Shown: piece after piece, positions 44,501-56,690 of the stretch | Position numbering within the stretch: position 1 is the first letter of the stretch | How the letters are laid out: every line of letters starts with the position of its first letter | Source of the DNA: Nymphaea colorata | Lineage: Eukaryota > Streptophyta > Magnoliopsida > Nymphaeales > Nymphaeaceae | Assembly (NCBI RefSeq): GCF_008831285.2 | Contig: NC_045141.1 | Location: 14,556,106-14,620,105 of the forward strand | DNA length: 64,000 nt | Direction of reading: 5' to 3' | Position numbers and translations under genes: made by a program | Notes under the pieces: model-generated | The model's database searches: none | What the model was told of the DNA's origin: nothing | The model's input: the letters and a program-made list of their open reading frames with translations, nothing else

Positions 44501-47500
44501 TAGTTGCAGATATTATATACGAACAAAATTATGCCTATACCGTATCTCTCTTGACTGATGAAGCACGTGGAGCTTCTTTCACGTAATCCTCCATTGCTGT
44601 AAGGAATGATGCAGGTGGCTGCATCAAGTAGCCAGGAAATAAAATGCCAATTATTACTCATTTTGAACAAATAGAAACCCAACAATAGTATTTACACAGA
44701 ACATTTTGAGAATTAAAAAGAAAAGGAATAGGTAACAGCATAAGGCACCTGTTCAATCTTGACAAACTTTTCTCCACGCCCAACATCAAGGCCCTTGCAT
44801 ACTTCATAAAACTTTGACAAATTCTCAGCCTACAATAAACAATGAGACAGGTTCGTGAAACCGCAAATAAATAAGAACATAGGAACACAGTAGAATAATG
44901 CTTCCGACAGTACCTGCTGTCCAGATCTTCGGTAGATATCAAGAGCTCTGACAGCATCATGACGTTGCATCTCAAAGAACTGCAATGGTGTGAGATATCA
45001 AGGCATCATTTAAGATTCTCACTTATCACAATAAATGTCACAAAAGACGCTGAATTTACCTTATCAATCAGATTGATTGTGCCATCGCTTATAGCATTAT
45101 AAATCTTTATAGTTTCTCGAGCAACCTATACCATAATACCAAAAAAAAAAAGACAGAGAATGAGAAAACTAACTTGTGCTACAAGGATGAGATCTATCAC
45201 TGTGGCCCTTTGGTACAAATTCAATTTCTCCTTCTCACGGACTAATATATGAAAATTCACAAATAAAACTTAAAAGCATGACTTCAAGAAGTAACATAAT
45301 GAAACAACAAAACAGCATTGGGGTGCCCCTGGACCCGATGGTTCAGCAATTATTACCATTGAAAGTGCTAACTGGATGACAAAATTATATACAGCAGCTC
45401 CTTGAGGCTGAAGACACAACAACACAAATATACTTTTAGTGAAAAATATACTTTTAGTGAAAGCAACAATTATGTGTAATGACTAGAATAGGCCTCAAAA
45501 GCCCGGTGAAGAAATTATAAGTGCGTAAAATTGTTACCTGGCAAGCAAGAAGCCGGTGTAGAAGCTGTTGCATTGCAGGCAACTGATCAAGTAAATCACC
45601 TGTGTCCAGGTCCCTTGTTCTCTGCCAATAAAATTATAGTGCATTCATATACGGTTGTGCCCTTTAATGTAGCAAGGCTTTATCAAGCAAGAATCAAAAT
45701 AAATAAAAAAAATAAGCAGATATAATGGGGAATAAAGCTTCAGTTTTTTATTTAAGCAGTCGAATCATAAATTTCACCACAACAAACATTCGGACATTAA
45801 ATATGCCTTCTACCTATCAATGTTTAGTTTTTAATTTTTTTTCATTTTATGCGTTTGGGAAGGATGAATCGATCCCCCAAATAAGTATACAAAATTCCAC
45901 AAAAAACCCGCAAAATTCCACAAAAAAACCTGCAAAAATCAAGACTGGCTTGTCCAGCCATGTCACTGTATCCATGTCCGGCATGTCGACACGGGTACTG
46001 CAGCCTTCCGGATAGGTCTGTGAGCTTAAGATGTGCCAAAACAGGTTCAGAACTCGAACACATGAAGATGATGGAAAGCTAGAGCTCAATAAAATGCTTA
46101 CTGGTCCGTCTGTCTCGATGTCATACTTGAGAACACGAAAGCATTCCAATTTCTCTTCCAGAAACAATGCATAAACCCTTACCCATGCAGAGTAGTCCCA
46201 TGCTAAACATAAGATTATGAAAAGTAAGATCAGAACATGCCTTAAACTTGAAGTTTTATTATCAAATAGCATCAAAATGAGATTACCATTTGGACTTGAG
46301 TCATCCTTAAAATGGGACAAATTGAGCATATGGCCCCTGTTTCTGCTGTAGTTTATAAGTTCTTCACGAAAAGTGGGATCTACTTCTCTCAAAGCACGAT
46401 GGATAACAATAAGGGTCTTCAATGCAACCTGAGGTACAAAACAATTAATTTCAGTGACATTGATGGCACCAAACTAGTAGCAAATTCAGACAATAAATAG
46501 CGATCACGAATTCAAATTTAGGGCCAATATTCAAGCTGCCTTTACATCTAGAAGCGACTGCTGCAACTATGATTTTGGTTTTGTTATGAAAGCTTCTGAT
46601 ATAAAAGCAACTAATTAATCAGCCCGCAACTTGAGATTTTAAATACAAATTTTAAGGAAATTAACATCCACCCTGAACTAAGAAGCACCAAAGCTGCCAC
46701 AGAAAATGCTGTAAACTTTTTTCAATATGTTTAAACCAGCATTACAGTCAGCAATCTTTTCCACTCAAGCTTCCCTATCCATCAAATGTACTAAATTTAT
46801 GTCACATGGGTGCTGCCAATACACTGTCGTACCTGAGATGGGCGTACCTAGTTCAGGCTCACACCAAGTTCAGCTGTCAATGGTCAATGTTTATTATATT
46901 TCTTGTTCTAGTTTGAATGCATGTTTTTAACTTTGTCGATGTAAACTACATATATTTGTATATACATATACACCCTTTTGTCACCTGCACCCAAGTTTTT
47001 GTAAAAATGGTACACCTGCAACCGCATTCAAACCCATGCGACTTGGTATTCAATGAATAAAAGGTTAACCAACATCAAGCACATTTATCAATCAGCAGAA
47101 AAATAATCATCTGCCACTTATTACTAGGCGCCTGAATTTCTCCCTATTTCAACATGGAGACCATCCAAGAATGGGCACCTCCATATCAATTACAAGGATG
47201 GAATCACAGACCATTCCTTTTTCATCAGTAGGGGCCTGGTAAGAGAAGAACGCAGTCGGCAAACACTACGAATTCAGTTATGTATATACCAACTGAATCC
47301 TCAACTTTATAATTCAATCAGCAACAGATACACAGATGAAATGAATTTCAGATGGAAAATCATTTTTCTAGATTCTGTTGCGGTGGATTCCTACTGAGCT
47401 TTGTTTCAACAGCATGACCATCCGGTTACTCTAAATATAGAAATTCACTTTCATCTATGTTTTGTTTGCTTGCCGCTGGATCACTTAGTTTTGGAAAACC

Positions 47501-48372
47501 AGGGCGTTTACTCCAAATAGATCCAATCAGTACATCCTATACAATTTGATTGTGCATAACACAGTTCAATCAGCAAATTAGAAATTAGGAGCAAATCGTG
47601 TTGTCTGAACAAAATACAGAATAGAAATATTCAATTGTCTTGAGCAGTGGCCATCGACTGTTTAGTTAGATAGATAGATCTTAGCTTTTTAGATCTCAGT
47701 CCATGGTTCGATATACTCATCAGAACAATCAGAAGGTGGCCAGAAAGCACAATGGAGAAAACACCGAAGGCCAACATTAATTTCTTCACGAGCAAAAAAC
47801 GCCGTGCTGAGGGAAACACGGTACAATTCAACAGGATCAACGCAAAGATCAAAAGTAACCATCGACTTACCGCCCAATTATGCGTCTTCGAAAGTCGGCG
47901 CGCAAGAGCATGAATACAGTAAGCCACATCCGCCCTCGGCCTCGAAGCAGAGATCGCCGAGAAAATAGCTGCCGACAAAGGACAAGGGGAACATAATCAC
48001 AATGACGTTCACGAAAACAAGAAGCAGGCTTCACTTTAGCACAATCAACGCTCAACTTTGAAAAAGAAAAGCCAGAGAGATGAGAGAAGAAGCTCCTAAC
48101 CCTGAATGTGCTTCTCCTTCGCCGGCCGCTCCACGTGATTCGTCGCCTTAACAATTGCAACGTCCAGATCCTTCAAGATTACCAAAACCGCAACAGATTA
48201 AATCCATAAATCCGCGCGCGCGCACACACACACACACACAGAGTGAGTGAGAGAGAGAGAGAGAGCCTGACACCTTGAAATCGCTGTTGACCTTGGCCAA
48301 GCCGACGGTGGTGGAGTCCTTGAGAGCACCGAGGGCCTTCCTCAGACTCTGCTGCGTCCCGCCCCCCGACAT
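41560..48372 (-). CDS. ANTH-domain clathrin-assembly protein (At5g35200/PICALM3-like)
   Basis: Fifteen exons on the minus strand, all GT-AG: 48372-48274, 48170-48101, 47968-47871, 46428-46287, 46202-46102, 45621-45538, 45407-45357, 45125-45060, 44979-44914, 44829-44749, 44618-44541, 43948-43778, 43687-43612, 43534-43428, 41916-41560. Together they encode 548 aa, close to the family length. The ANTH domain spans about residues 1-290: [20 protein letters not shown], the lipid-binding [15 protein letters not shown] motif, [40 protein letters not shown] and a helical [17 protein letters not shown]. The C-terminal half is disordered, with a WELALV motif, NPFE and DPFY, a Gln-rich stretch and NPFGNP. 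These are clathrin, AP-2 and EH-domain binding motifs. Such proteins bind phosphoinositides and recruit clathrin during endocytosis at the plasma membrane. The start [15 protein letters not shown] matches family N-termini. Confidence 0.93.
41930..43427. other. Large last intron (1.5 kb) of the clathrin-assembly gene
   Basis: The intron spans 43427-41917. On the antisense (+) strand 41861-42229 is open and contains a CKCNNC cluster, but it overlaps exon 15 and matches nothing I know. The rest shows no feature. Confidence 0.5.
48221..48266. repeat. (CA)n/(GA)n microsatellite in intron 1 of the clathrin-assembly gene
   Basis: Compound CA and GA dinucleotide run lying just downstream of the exon 1 donor on the gene's strand. 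Confidence 0.9.
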
Positions 48373-49900
48373 CCTTCTCTCTCTCCCTGCCTGTCCGGTC
48401 GTCGGTCCCTCCTCCCGAAACCGTCAGGTCGGTCGTCCGACTGGCCGGAAAAGCTCCGGTTCCTGGCCGGAGCACCGCGGGTAGAGTGGTGGCGGAGGTG
48501 GTCCACGGCGCGGCGGCCTTCAGCTTCTGACAGCGCCTACGGCTACCTGCTCCTCCTCCTCCTCCTCGTCTTCCTTTCTAGTGACTGCCCGTCGATTGCG
48601 TCACTGTGTATGAGAGAGATTGGAGCAGTGGGGTTGGCTCGTTAGCTTGCTGGCCCCCACCAATCATTTAAAATTCTACGAGAAATGTCTACTACAGTCC
48701 ACTATTTTACATAAATTCTGTTTAGTACCCAACTTTTGTCAATCTTTCCATACGAAACCAATTTCCTAATCGTTAGATGCACTTCCGTTTCTTACGCTTT
48801 ATATGACAAGAAAGTCTTTTAGTATGCCTTCGATTTTTTATCTCTGGAAATGTTTGCCAAGACAATTAGTTTTTTAGAATGTTAATTGGAATGAAACAAT
48901 TGAATTAGTGTTTTATCATGAGACTGAAACAAATTGATAATTTATGCTTATAACTTTAACAATTTTTAATTTGTCCCAAGAAAAAAATCTCAAAAAAATA
49001 TTTGGTTCTTGTACAAATTTTTAAAATACCATTCAACTTCCCTTTTAAAGAAAATTGTGTCTAAAACCGTGAATTGCTCGACCATCACCTTTTTCAACGG
49101 AGAGATGCATGGATCTTTCCTTTTCTTTTCACATTTTCATTTTTTTATTTTTTCTCTTTACTATTACTTAAAAAAATAAAAATTTCAGTTTGATTCAAGC
49201 CGTCTGGATTGCTACGATTTTGCCATTTTCCAGAAAATCAATTTCTGGAGAATTTTGAGATCCCCTGTCTCCAGATTCAACGGTGCGGTGGGTCCCACGG
49301 ACTTCCTCCAGTCGCGAGGCGACACGTAGCCTCGTGGGAATTGAAACGGAAATGATCTGGCCATGCGTTGTGAATTACTAGCAGGCTAGGGACTTTTTCA
49401 TTACTGACGCGCATGCCCTCTCCGTCGACTCCGGATCCAATTTATTTGATCTAAAAGAGCGGTTTTGGATCTTCCGTCGAGGTCCAAATTGAGACGCCGG
49501 TCAAGCTGGACCGGATGTCGTCTTGAGCCTTGACTTTGTTGACACCATCTGGTTCGATCCGCGTTCTGGGTTGACTTGACTGAACCGAACTTTGATGTTT
49601 ACCGAACCTATCACCAGAGGCGAGTTGAAGGAGGTCAAGAGTTCAATATCAAAAGCATTCGCTTTTGGCGGTAATAGAAACATGAGAGGAGGGCTTGATC
49701 CAACCTACAAGATGCATGACCAATCAAATCTAGAGTTCGGATCTCAACGTTTGGTTAGAGTCATAGAGAAGCTATAAGCAAAAAATCTAGATCTACCAAG
49801 ATAAAAGTAGCTCTGCCTATTAGATTGAAAGCTTCTTGTGCAAATGGAATCGGATGCTGGCAAGACTTCTTTTAAAAAAGCAACCAATTGTCTCAAATTT
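48373..49900. other. Promoter region and upstream DNA of the clathrin-assembly gene
   Basis: 48373-48600 is GC-rich with a (TCC)n run and likely holds the 5' UTR and core promoter. Further out no gene is recognised; frames at 49501-49777 look accidental. Confidence 0.45.
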
Positions 49901-49907
49901 TTCTCCA

Positions 49908-50093
49908 CTTGAACAGCTGCGAAGTCAGAAATTTCTTGCTAAGGGCACTCTAAGTGTAAATTTCAAAATTGAAATGGCACCCATACTTAAAAAATTAAAA
50001 AAATAATGTGCTTTTTATATATAGATAATGTAAATTTAATGGTATGGTGTGGGCAATTGCCCACTCCAGCCACAACATGGCTCCACCATTTCT
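49908..50093. mobile_element. hAT-like MITE, second family member
   Basis: Starts CAGCTGCGAAGTCAGAAATT and ends GGGCAATTGCCCACTCCAGC followed by ATGGCTCCACCATTT. Ends and interior words match the MITE at 12403-12564. The target duplication is not clear here. Confidence 0.5.
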
Positions 50094-50224
50094 CTAGAAT
50101 ACCAATAAAGTTTTTGAAAAATGTTATGGTTCTTTTTAAGCAGCTAAGAACCCCTTGATCTTTCATGCTTCCTTGAAGTGAGAGCTAATACTTATGCAAA
50201 TTAGTTGATGCAAATTAGTTGATT

Positions 50225-51516
50225 GGAGATGTTAATGGATTGGATTTGAATCGGATAACCCTTTACCACATCGAACTTATCGAAAGTACTAGAATTTACT
50301 ACATATAAATGTGATCTAAATCCGATGTGGTTTTTTCAATGAATCCAGATACACAACATAGCCTGAATGATACTATAGTATGCTAAGATTTGACTTCCAA
50401 CATACCTGATTATTGGATATCAAATACAAATTATTTGAAACTATATTTGTATTTGAATTCAAATATAATCAAGTACTTATTTGAAATCAAATCTGAGTCC
50501 CAACCCTGTCAGATGTCATTTCTTAAATTCAAATCCCATACAAATTTTTAATTGGGTGTTGAATTGTTTTATATTTTCTAATTTTTTGAAACAATTAAGT
50601 TGAATCAACCGATTAAATGTTAAAATCGAAAAAAGACAAATAAAATTCATTTTTTAAATACTTAAAATAAACGTGTGGAATGCGAACAAGTTTGACGTTG
50701 AACGGGCGGGGTATAGGCTAAGACAGGATGTAAGTAAGAACAAGGTTCGGGTCGGGGCGATCGCGCGCAGATGGAGATCCACCGACGGCAGGGTCTTTTG
50801 GTCAATAAGCCAGCGGGCCCCACACTCGCCTCTCAAACCAAACTCCCGTTGGTGGCGGGGTCCACGAGCCCACCAATCAAGCCGGTGGTCCCCACTGCTT
50901 AGCTGGCGCACCGACGCTCTCTCGGCATAATGCGTGACAGCTCAGCAAGTCGGCGGGCGCCAGTGGGACGGGGTTGACAAGGAGCCCCTGGGATCCACGG
51001 GGTGTGGGGCCAGGACCCGGATCCATGGTTTGATTCGAAAGTATTGGAGCGTATTCCATTCGGTTCTAACCCGAACCCCATTCAGATCCACCATTATGGC
51101 CGAAAACGAAAGCAAGGGGACGGGTTGGATCATACGTAAATGAATCCATGAATCCAATTCGTCAGTGAGCATGCCTTCTGTAAGCTATTTCATATTTTTT
51201 AATTAATAAAATGAAAGACAAGAAGAATTACAAAAAAAAAGGTAAAAAAAATTATGAAATCGATACTAATTGGTCAAATTCAATGTATATGGATTCGATT
51301 TGAATCGCCCTATTTTGCATGGTAGCGATTTGAATCGCATAAAAAAATTTATTGAATGGGCATCAATATGCAATTACATGAAAGCATAAGGTAGAGGACC
51401 AAATCCTAAGAAATTATGAAAGGTGTGGGAAGGGCCCTCTCTTTCTGGTAGATTCAAAGAACAACTATTTTATTGCTCGAGTTTGAAAATAATGTGATCT
51501 TTTACCGAAAGTTTGA

Positions 51517-51520
<4 letters not shown>
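50225..51520. other. Repeat-rich intergenic DNA with a GC-rich island
   Basis: 50225-50540 is a decayed ATCCGATT-type repeat. 50690-51130 is unusually GC-rich for this region, with open frames on both strands but no recognisable protein or RNA. I could not assign it. Confidence 0.45.
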
Positions 51521-51591
<71 letters not shown>

Positions 51592-51592
51592 G
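51520..51592. repeat. (TA)n/(GA)n compound microsatellite
   Basis: About 20 TA units followed by a GA run with one GG interruption. Confidence 0.95.
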
Positions 51593-53268
51593 ATCAATGC
51601 TAGTTGATTAATAGTTAAAATTTAAAAATTCATTACTAGAAGGACGGTAAACAGTAGGCACTCTATAAACAACAGTCATTGTTTTTTAGCCACAAATTTT
51701 TAAATTTTAACCATTGAGCGGCATATTACCAAGACATATGTAAAATTGAGAATGAAGAATGATTCCTCCATAGTAAAAGTAGAAAGATGACTGAGATTTT
51801 GAGCAAGAAACAACCAAATCTTACCATGAAAACTTTTCCTTGGATTCTCAAGTTGTTGATGATTAAAAATGGATTATGAAGAACAAGATCTTGAGATCCC
51901 AAAAAGGACCATCTGTCTTTTTGTTAACATGCACGATTTATAATGGGGTTGCCCATAATTGACAACTTGACAATAATAGAGGGGGCGGCGGACCAAGAAT
52001 AGAGCCCGCATGGTGCATGACACGAGCCCATCTTAGGACCCACCTCTCCCTTACAGGACCCACATGACTTGTAGCATCAACCAAACTCATTCACCAGCCA
52101 TGCAAGTCCAGCTCCTTTGGTCCACAGACTTTAACAACCATGAATTACTTTTATTTATAAAATCTTAATAATTTTAAATTATTTCTGAAAGTGGGTTTGT
52201 AATATTAATGTAAAGAAATGTTTTCTTTATTAAAAAAATAAATAAAAACTTTGGGATTCAAACGCCGTTCATTGGATTGTAGTGTCCTTGTGAATAAAAC
52301 CCACAATATGATCAATCAGTCAGTAAGTAATTAGATTCTCTAATTAATTAAGCACCTCTTTTATGATCCCATTGTTGGTTTTGAAGATATGGGCAGCTTG
52401 GAGAACAACAAAGCCAAAAGGAGACAAATAAGAGGAGAATATCACTTAAAATTGCTAACTGGAAAGTCAATTCCAATAGATAGATCTCACTTGAATTGTA
52501 GCAATAATATTGTAAACAAAGTTTCTAAAAAGGTGTCTTGCTTTCAGTAGAATCACAAAAGCAGACTCAGGTTTTAACTCTTTTCATTTGAGCACTCATT
52601 CTCTCTGTGTGATAATATACATGTGGCTAAATAAAATATAATTCAGATTAACATGAGTACGTTTCTTATTAATCCTTCTACAGATAAGCATGATGTGGAG
52701 AAACATTTATGAAATCTCCCAATCAGAGAATGAAAGAGGATCCTCTAATGGGGTCAATAATCATCAGTGTTATTAAATTCCGCTTGAATTGGCCTATTTT
52801 AATTGGACAGGTGGAAAACCATTTATGGCCTCATAAAGAGCTCCACTTTCAATTTTTAGATTTTTTTATAAATATTTTAAGGTTAAATTTCTTATTGTTA
52901 TCATCTTTTTTAGATGTTTTTGACTTATTTTAGCTCGCCTAAGGAGTGTTGCGTAGCTGGTCGCGCTGGTGGACTGGTGAAGCTCTATCATCAGTGCGAT
53001 TCTTGTAGGTGTTACTCTTCTCTATACAAATATGGTTGGGTACGGGCCCAGGCCGCTGGCGGGTACCCAGCCCAACTCGGGCTCGATAATTTTTTTAATA
53101 CTTATTTTATTAATTTATATATATATATAATATTTTATAGAATTAATTATATTTATATATTATTTTATATTAAAAATATATTTCTTAGTTTAATCGGGCC
53201 GTGCCCGGGCTTGGGTTTTCACGGTCGGTTGGGCCTGAGCCCGAGTTTCGGGTGTCCGGCCAGCCCGA
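51593..53268. other. Intergenic DNA, no gene recognised
   Basis: 53040-53290 carries a GGGCCCGAGCCC-rich dispersed repeat around an AT-rich core. 52935-53000 faintly resembles a tRNA-related head but lacks a proper B box. Confidence 0.45.
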
Positions 53269-53544
53269 GTCCAGCTCCTTACCAGGCCTGGGCCAAGCTC
53301 AGCTTCATAAGGCAGCATGTAAGCCTTGAAAAACAGTCCTCTATGTCTGCACCTTCCAACTTTTGGTGGAAATTACATTCCAAAGGATAGCAACCATAAT
53401 ATGTCCAAGTCCGGCTCCTTACCAGGCCTGGGCCGAGCTCGGCTTCATAAGGCAGCATGTAAGCCTTGAAAAACAGTCCTCCATGTCTGCACCTTCCAAC
53501 TTTTGGTGGAAATTACATTCTAAAGGATAGCAACCATAATATGT
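53269..53544. repeat. 140-bp tandem duplication
   Basis: Two copies, 53269-53408 and 53409-53544, beginning GTCCAGCTCCTTACC and GTCCGGCTCCTTACC. They differ at only a handful of positions, mostly A/G and C/T. Neither copy codes for a recognisable product. Confidence 0.9.
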
Positions 53545-53875
53545 AGATTGAAAAATAGAAACGGTCAGATGTGGTTGGATAGCTAAAAAAATTAAAACAA
53601 TTTTTAAAAGTTATTAAAAATAAGAGCATTGACAATAGTTTATAATGATGTGACAGTTTATGGTGCTTTTATAAACAATTTATGGCGATTTAACGGATGG
53701 TTCTAAAATTTTTAGTCCAGCAGCCACCTTATTTCAATTTTCTCAATAACATGTATTTCTATATTTTTGTTTTAAAGAATGGTGCACCCTAAACATTTTG
53801 TTGTTTTGGAAGATCATCTTCCAATTTCTTCCCAAGTCAGATTTGGAGAGGAGAAGACACAAAAAAAAACAACAT

Positions 53876-53993
53876 TTACCATGTTAAATTCTTCATGTGC
53901 ATCAAACAGTGTTAAATTTACCATGTTAAATTCTTCATGTGCATCAAACAGGGTTAAATTTACCACGGTAATTCTTTTCGCCCATCAAACAGG
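53876..53993. repeat. 42-bp tandem repeat, about 2.7 copies
   Basis: The unit TTTACCATGTTAAATTCTTC plus CATGTGCATCAAACAG and a short tail repeats with a 42-bp period. The third copy is diverged and truncated. Confidence 0.85.
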
Positions 53994-55302
53994 GCATCAG
54001 ATTGGAAGAGGGAGAAATTTCATCCTTTAAATTGTAGCTAAATCCGCTATAATTTAAAACTTTATAAAATGGGGAAGTATCGGAAATTGTAGCTAAATCC
54101 GCTATAACATCAAAGGTTTTAATTTTGTGATGAAAAATGTTACAAGCTTTTCCCCGCCCTTTGCCTTGTGCACTGGAAAAACTCAGAACAAAAGAAAGAT
54201 GGCTCACTTTTGCCTGTAACGTATAATAGTGGACCTCCAAAACTGATGGTTTATTTGAAATGTAGGAGCTATTGATTCCCCATCCTTTTATTTCATTTTC
54301 AAATTAGTGTGTGTGGATATATATATATATATATATATATATAAGTTGAATAATGACTCGTCACTCACTCAGCTCACTCATGAATGTTGTCCGATCTATT
54401 TTGATGGATGAGAGATAGTTGAGTGACAAACAAGGAAAAAATGATGATAGACAATTTCGTTATCTAGTAATAGTTCACACCTTCTTCTCTTTGTTTTCTT
54501 TTTCTCAACGATCAATCACGATAAATTTGGCTAGTAACGCCTGTGTGCCTGCCCTATTGCATCGGTCATCGACTTAAAATCCGTTCAAAAACTGTCCATT
54601 AATTTTGCCTTCTGCTAAAAGGCATAGTTCAGTTCTGAAACTTCATTCAACTTGGAGGATTTAGGTCGACCCACCAAGAGCTTAGTTCTAAAACTACTCA
54701 ATTTTTTAGGCAATTCAACTGGTTAGGTACACCCAAAGCTCATGCATCCCATCTCTCAAAAACAGCTTTAAGATTTGGCAAGAAAACACTTAACTTTATA
54801 TTTATTTCATTTAACCACATGTTTTTTTACATCACATGTAAAGCAGGTGTGGGCAATATGTGGTCATTTGCCCACACGGGTTCACGAAAAGTACTTATTT
54901 TTATATTGACACCTGAGGGCAATTTTTTTTTTTGTTCATTTACATACTGCTGCTCTTTAAAATATTAAAATTTTATAAATAGTGCCCCTTAGCCAGAAAA
55001 TTTTCTGCTTCGCCGCCCCTTATGTAAACTTAATTACGTTCTTGTTATTCCCTTAAAAATGTTGAACATATTTTTAAAATTTTTGAATACCAATTACATA
55101 TCAAAGAAGTTGCCATTGTGGTAACCTGCCATGGCTTCTAGCTGGAGCATTTTATGCGCCTGCAGACCAAGTGAAGTTTGAGGCTGCAAATTTGAAAGCT
55201 CTACCTAAGGAGGTGGGGGAGGCTTCGACCTTCACTCAGGTGGTGGGATTATAGCCTCACGCTCACTTGAAAATCCCGAACAACAACACAATCATGGATG
55301 AT
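53994..55302. other. Intergenic DNA with a third hAT-like MITE
   Basis: (TA)n lies at 54318-54343. The stretch 54838-55025 is a minus-oriented relative of the MITE at 12403-12564: read inward from 55025 it gives GGCGGCGAAGCAGAAAATTT and GGCTAAGGGGCACT. The rest is unassigned. Confidence 0.5.
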
Positions 55303-55678
55303 TACCACTGGAGTCTAGGGATGGAATCAGGCCAACTTCGGGTCGAACTCGGATGTTGACGCTTGCTAAAACACCGGGGTATTAGCATGCAATCAGGTTT
55401 TGATATCTATAAAAATCTATTATAACATGAAACTGGATTTTCATATCCTCAAAAATGAAGTAAAAATCACATTAAAACAAAAACAACTAATACCACTGGA
55501 GTCTAGGGATGGAATCAGGCCAACTTCGGGTCGAACTCGGATGTTGACACTTGCTAAAACACCGGGGTATTAGCATGCAATCAGGTTTTGATATCTATAA
55601 AAATCTATTATAACATGAAACTGGATTTTCATATCCTCAAAAATGAAGTAAAAATCACATTAAAACGAAAACAACTAA
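55303..55678. repeat. 188-bp tandem duplication
   Basis: Two head-to-tail copies, 55303-55490 and 55491-55678, both starting TACCACTGGAGTCTAGGG. I see only about two differences (GACGC/GACAC and AACAAAAAC/AACGAAAAC), so the duplication is recent. Non-coding. Confidence 0.92.
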
Positions 55679-56265
55679 TCCAATTCTTGATTTGAGTAGA
55701 TGTGGGATAACAGCTGACTGAATCCATGAGGCACTAGACTTGTAGGATTGCTTCTCATATAGTGGCAGTCTCAGTGGAAACATTGTGAGAACCATGGACC
55801 ATAGGAGCATAGAAAAAGACCCCACAGACTACTCCCTTTCACTATCATGCACAACAAAGTCCAAAATCTCATTTTTAATGTGTTTAGTTGATGGAAGTCT
55901 GTCTGGAAATTTAAAATTTTTAAAGAACTGCAGTATGTAAACGAGAAAGATATCTTGAAATATTAATATATAAAATAAGCACTTTTTATTGGTCTGTATG
56001 GACAATTTCCCATGAAGAACCCCTAGTGGTTTGTTTAGTGAATGTCTTCAACAAAAGGTTGTAGCATCCCAACTATGCATACTAACGGCTGGCAAAGACG
56101 ACTTGAAAGCATCTCAATTGGAAAAAGTTTATTCGGGAGACATCTATGCATAGATGGAACATATCAAAAATTTCAGCATGTTGGTCTTGCATTTGACCAA
56201 TGGAATCCAAAGCCAGGATCTCCAACTGAAACTCATGTTTTTTTTTCTGGAACTACGGATGTCAA

Positions 56266-56690
56266 TATATCCGATTTGAATTGGATATCCAACTGAACTA
56301 ATCCAAAAAAATCAGATATGGAAAAAAAAAATAATATCCAATTAAGAAATCAGATCGGATTCAGATTTAATACATGTCATCTGATCGGATTCAGATTCGG
56401 ATTCGGATATACATAAACATCTGATCGGATTTGGGTACAGATTCGAATCAGATTCATTTTTAGACAAATATCATGTATCTAATGCTATTAACTTTTGCAA
56501 ATTGGCAAAATCTGGTTGAAAATTCGGATTCGATATAAATATAAAAATTAAATTCTGACCGGATTCGGATTGTAAAATCGGATTTCAGATACGATTTTTT
56601 TTATATGAATTCGAATCTGAATATGTAAATATATAAAAAAAGATATAATTAAAGATATATCTGATCCGAATTCGATTCCTTGAAAATCCA
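56266..56690 (+). mobile_element. Dispersed ATCCGATT-rich repeat, copy 2
   Basis: Same family as 7621-8056: GGATGTCAATAT, AAATCAGATATGGAAAAAAA, then repeated CGGATTCAGATT words and AATTGGCAAAATCTGG. Non-coding. Confidence 0.6.

Noticed and set aside
50654..51172. Several open frames in the GC-rich island
   Set aside because: High GC lowers stop frequency; translations are Arg/Pro/Trp-rich without motifs.
52935..53000. Second SINE head
   Set aside because: There is an A-box-like TAGCTGG, but the expected B box is poor and no tail or target duplication was found.
53779..54030. 83-codon frame with internal repeats
   Set aside because: The repeated amino acids come from the 42-bp DNA tandem repeat; nothing else suggests coding.
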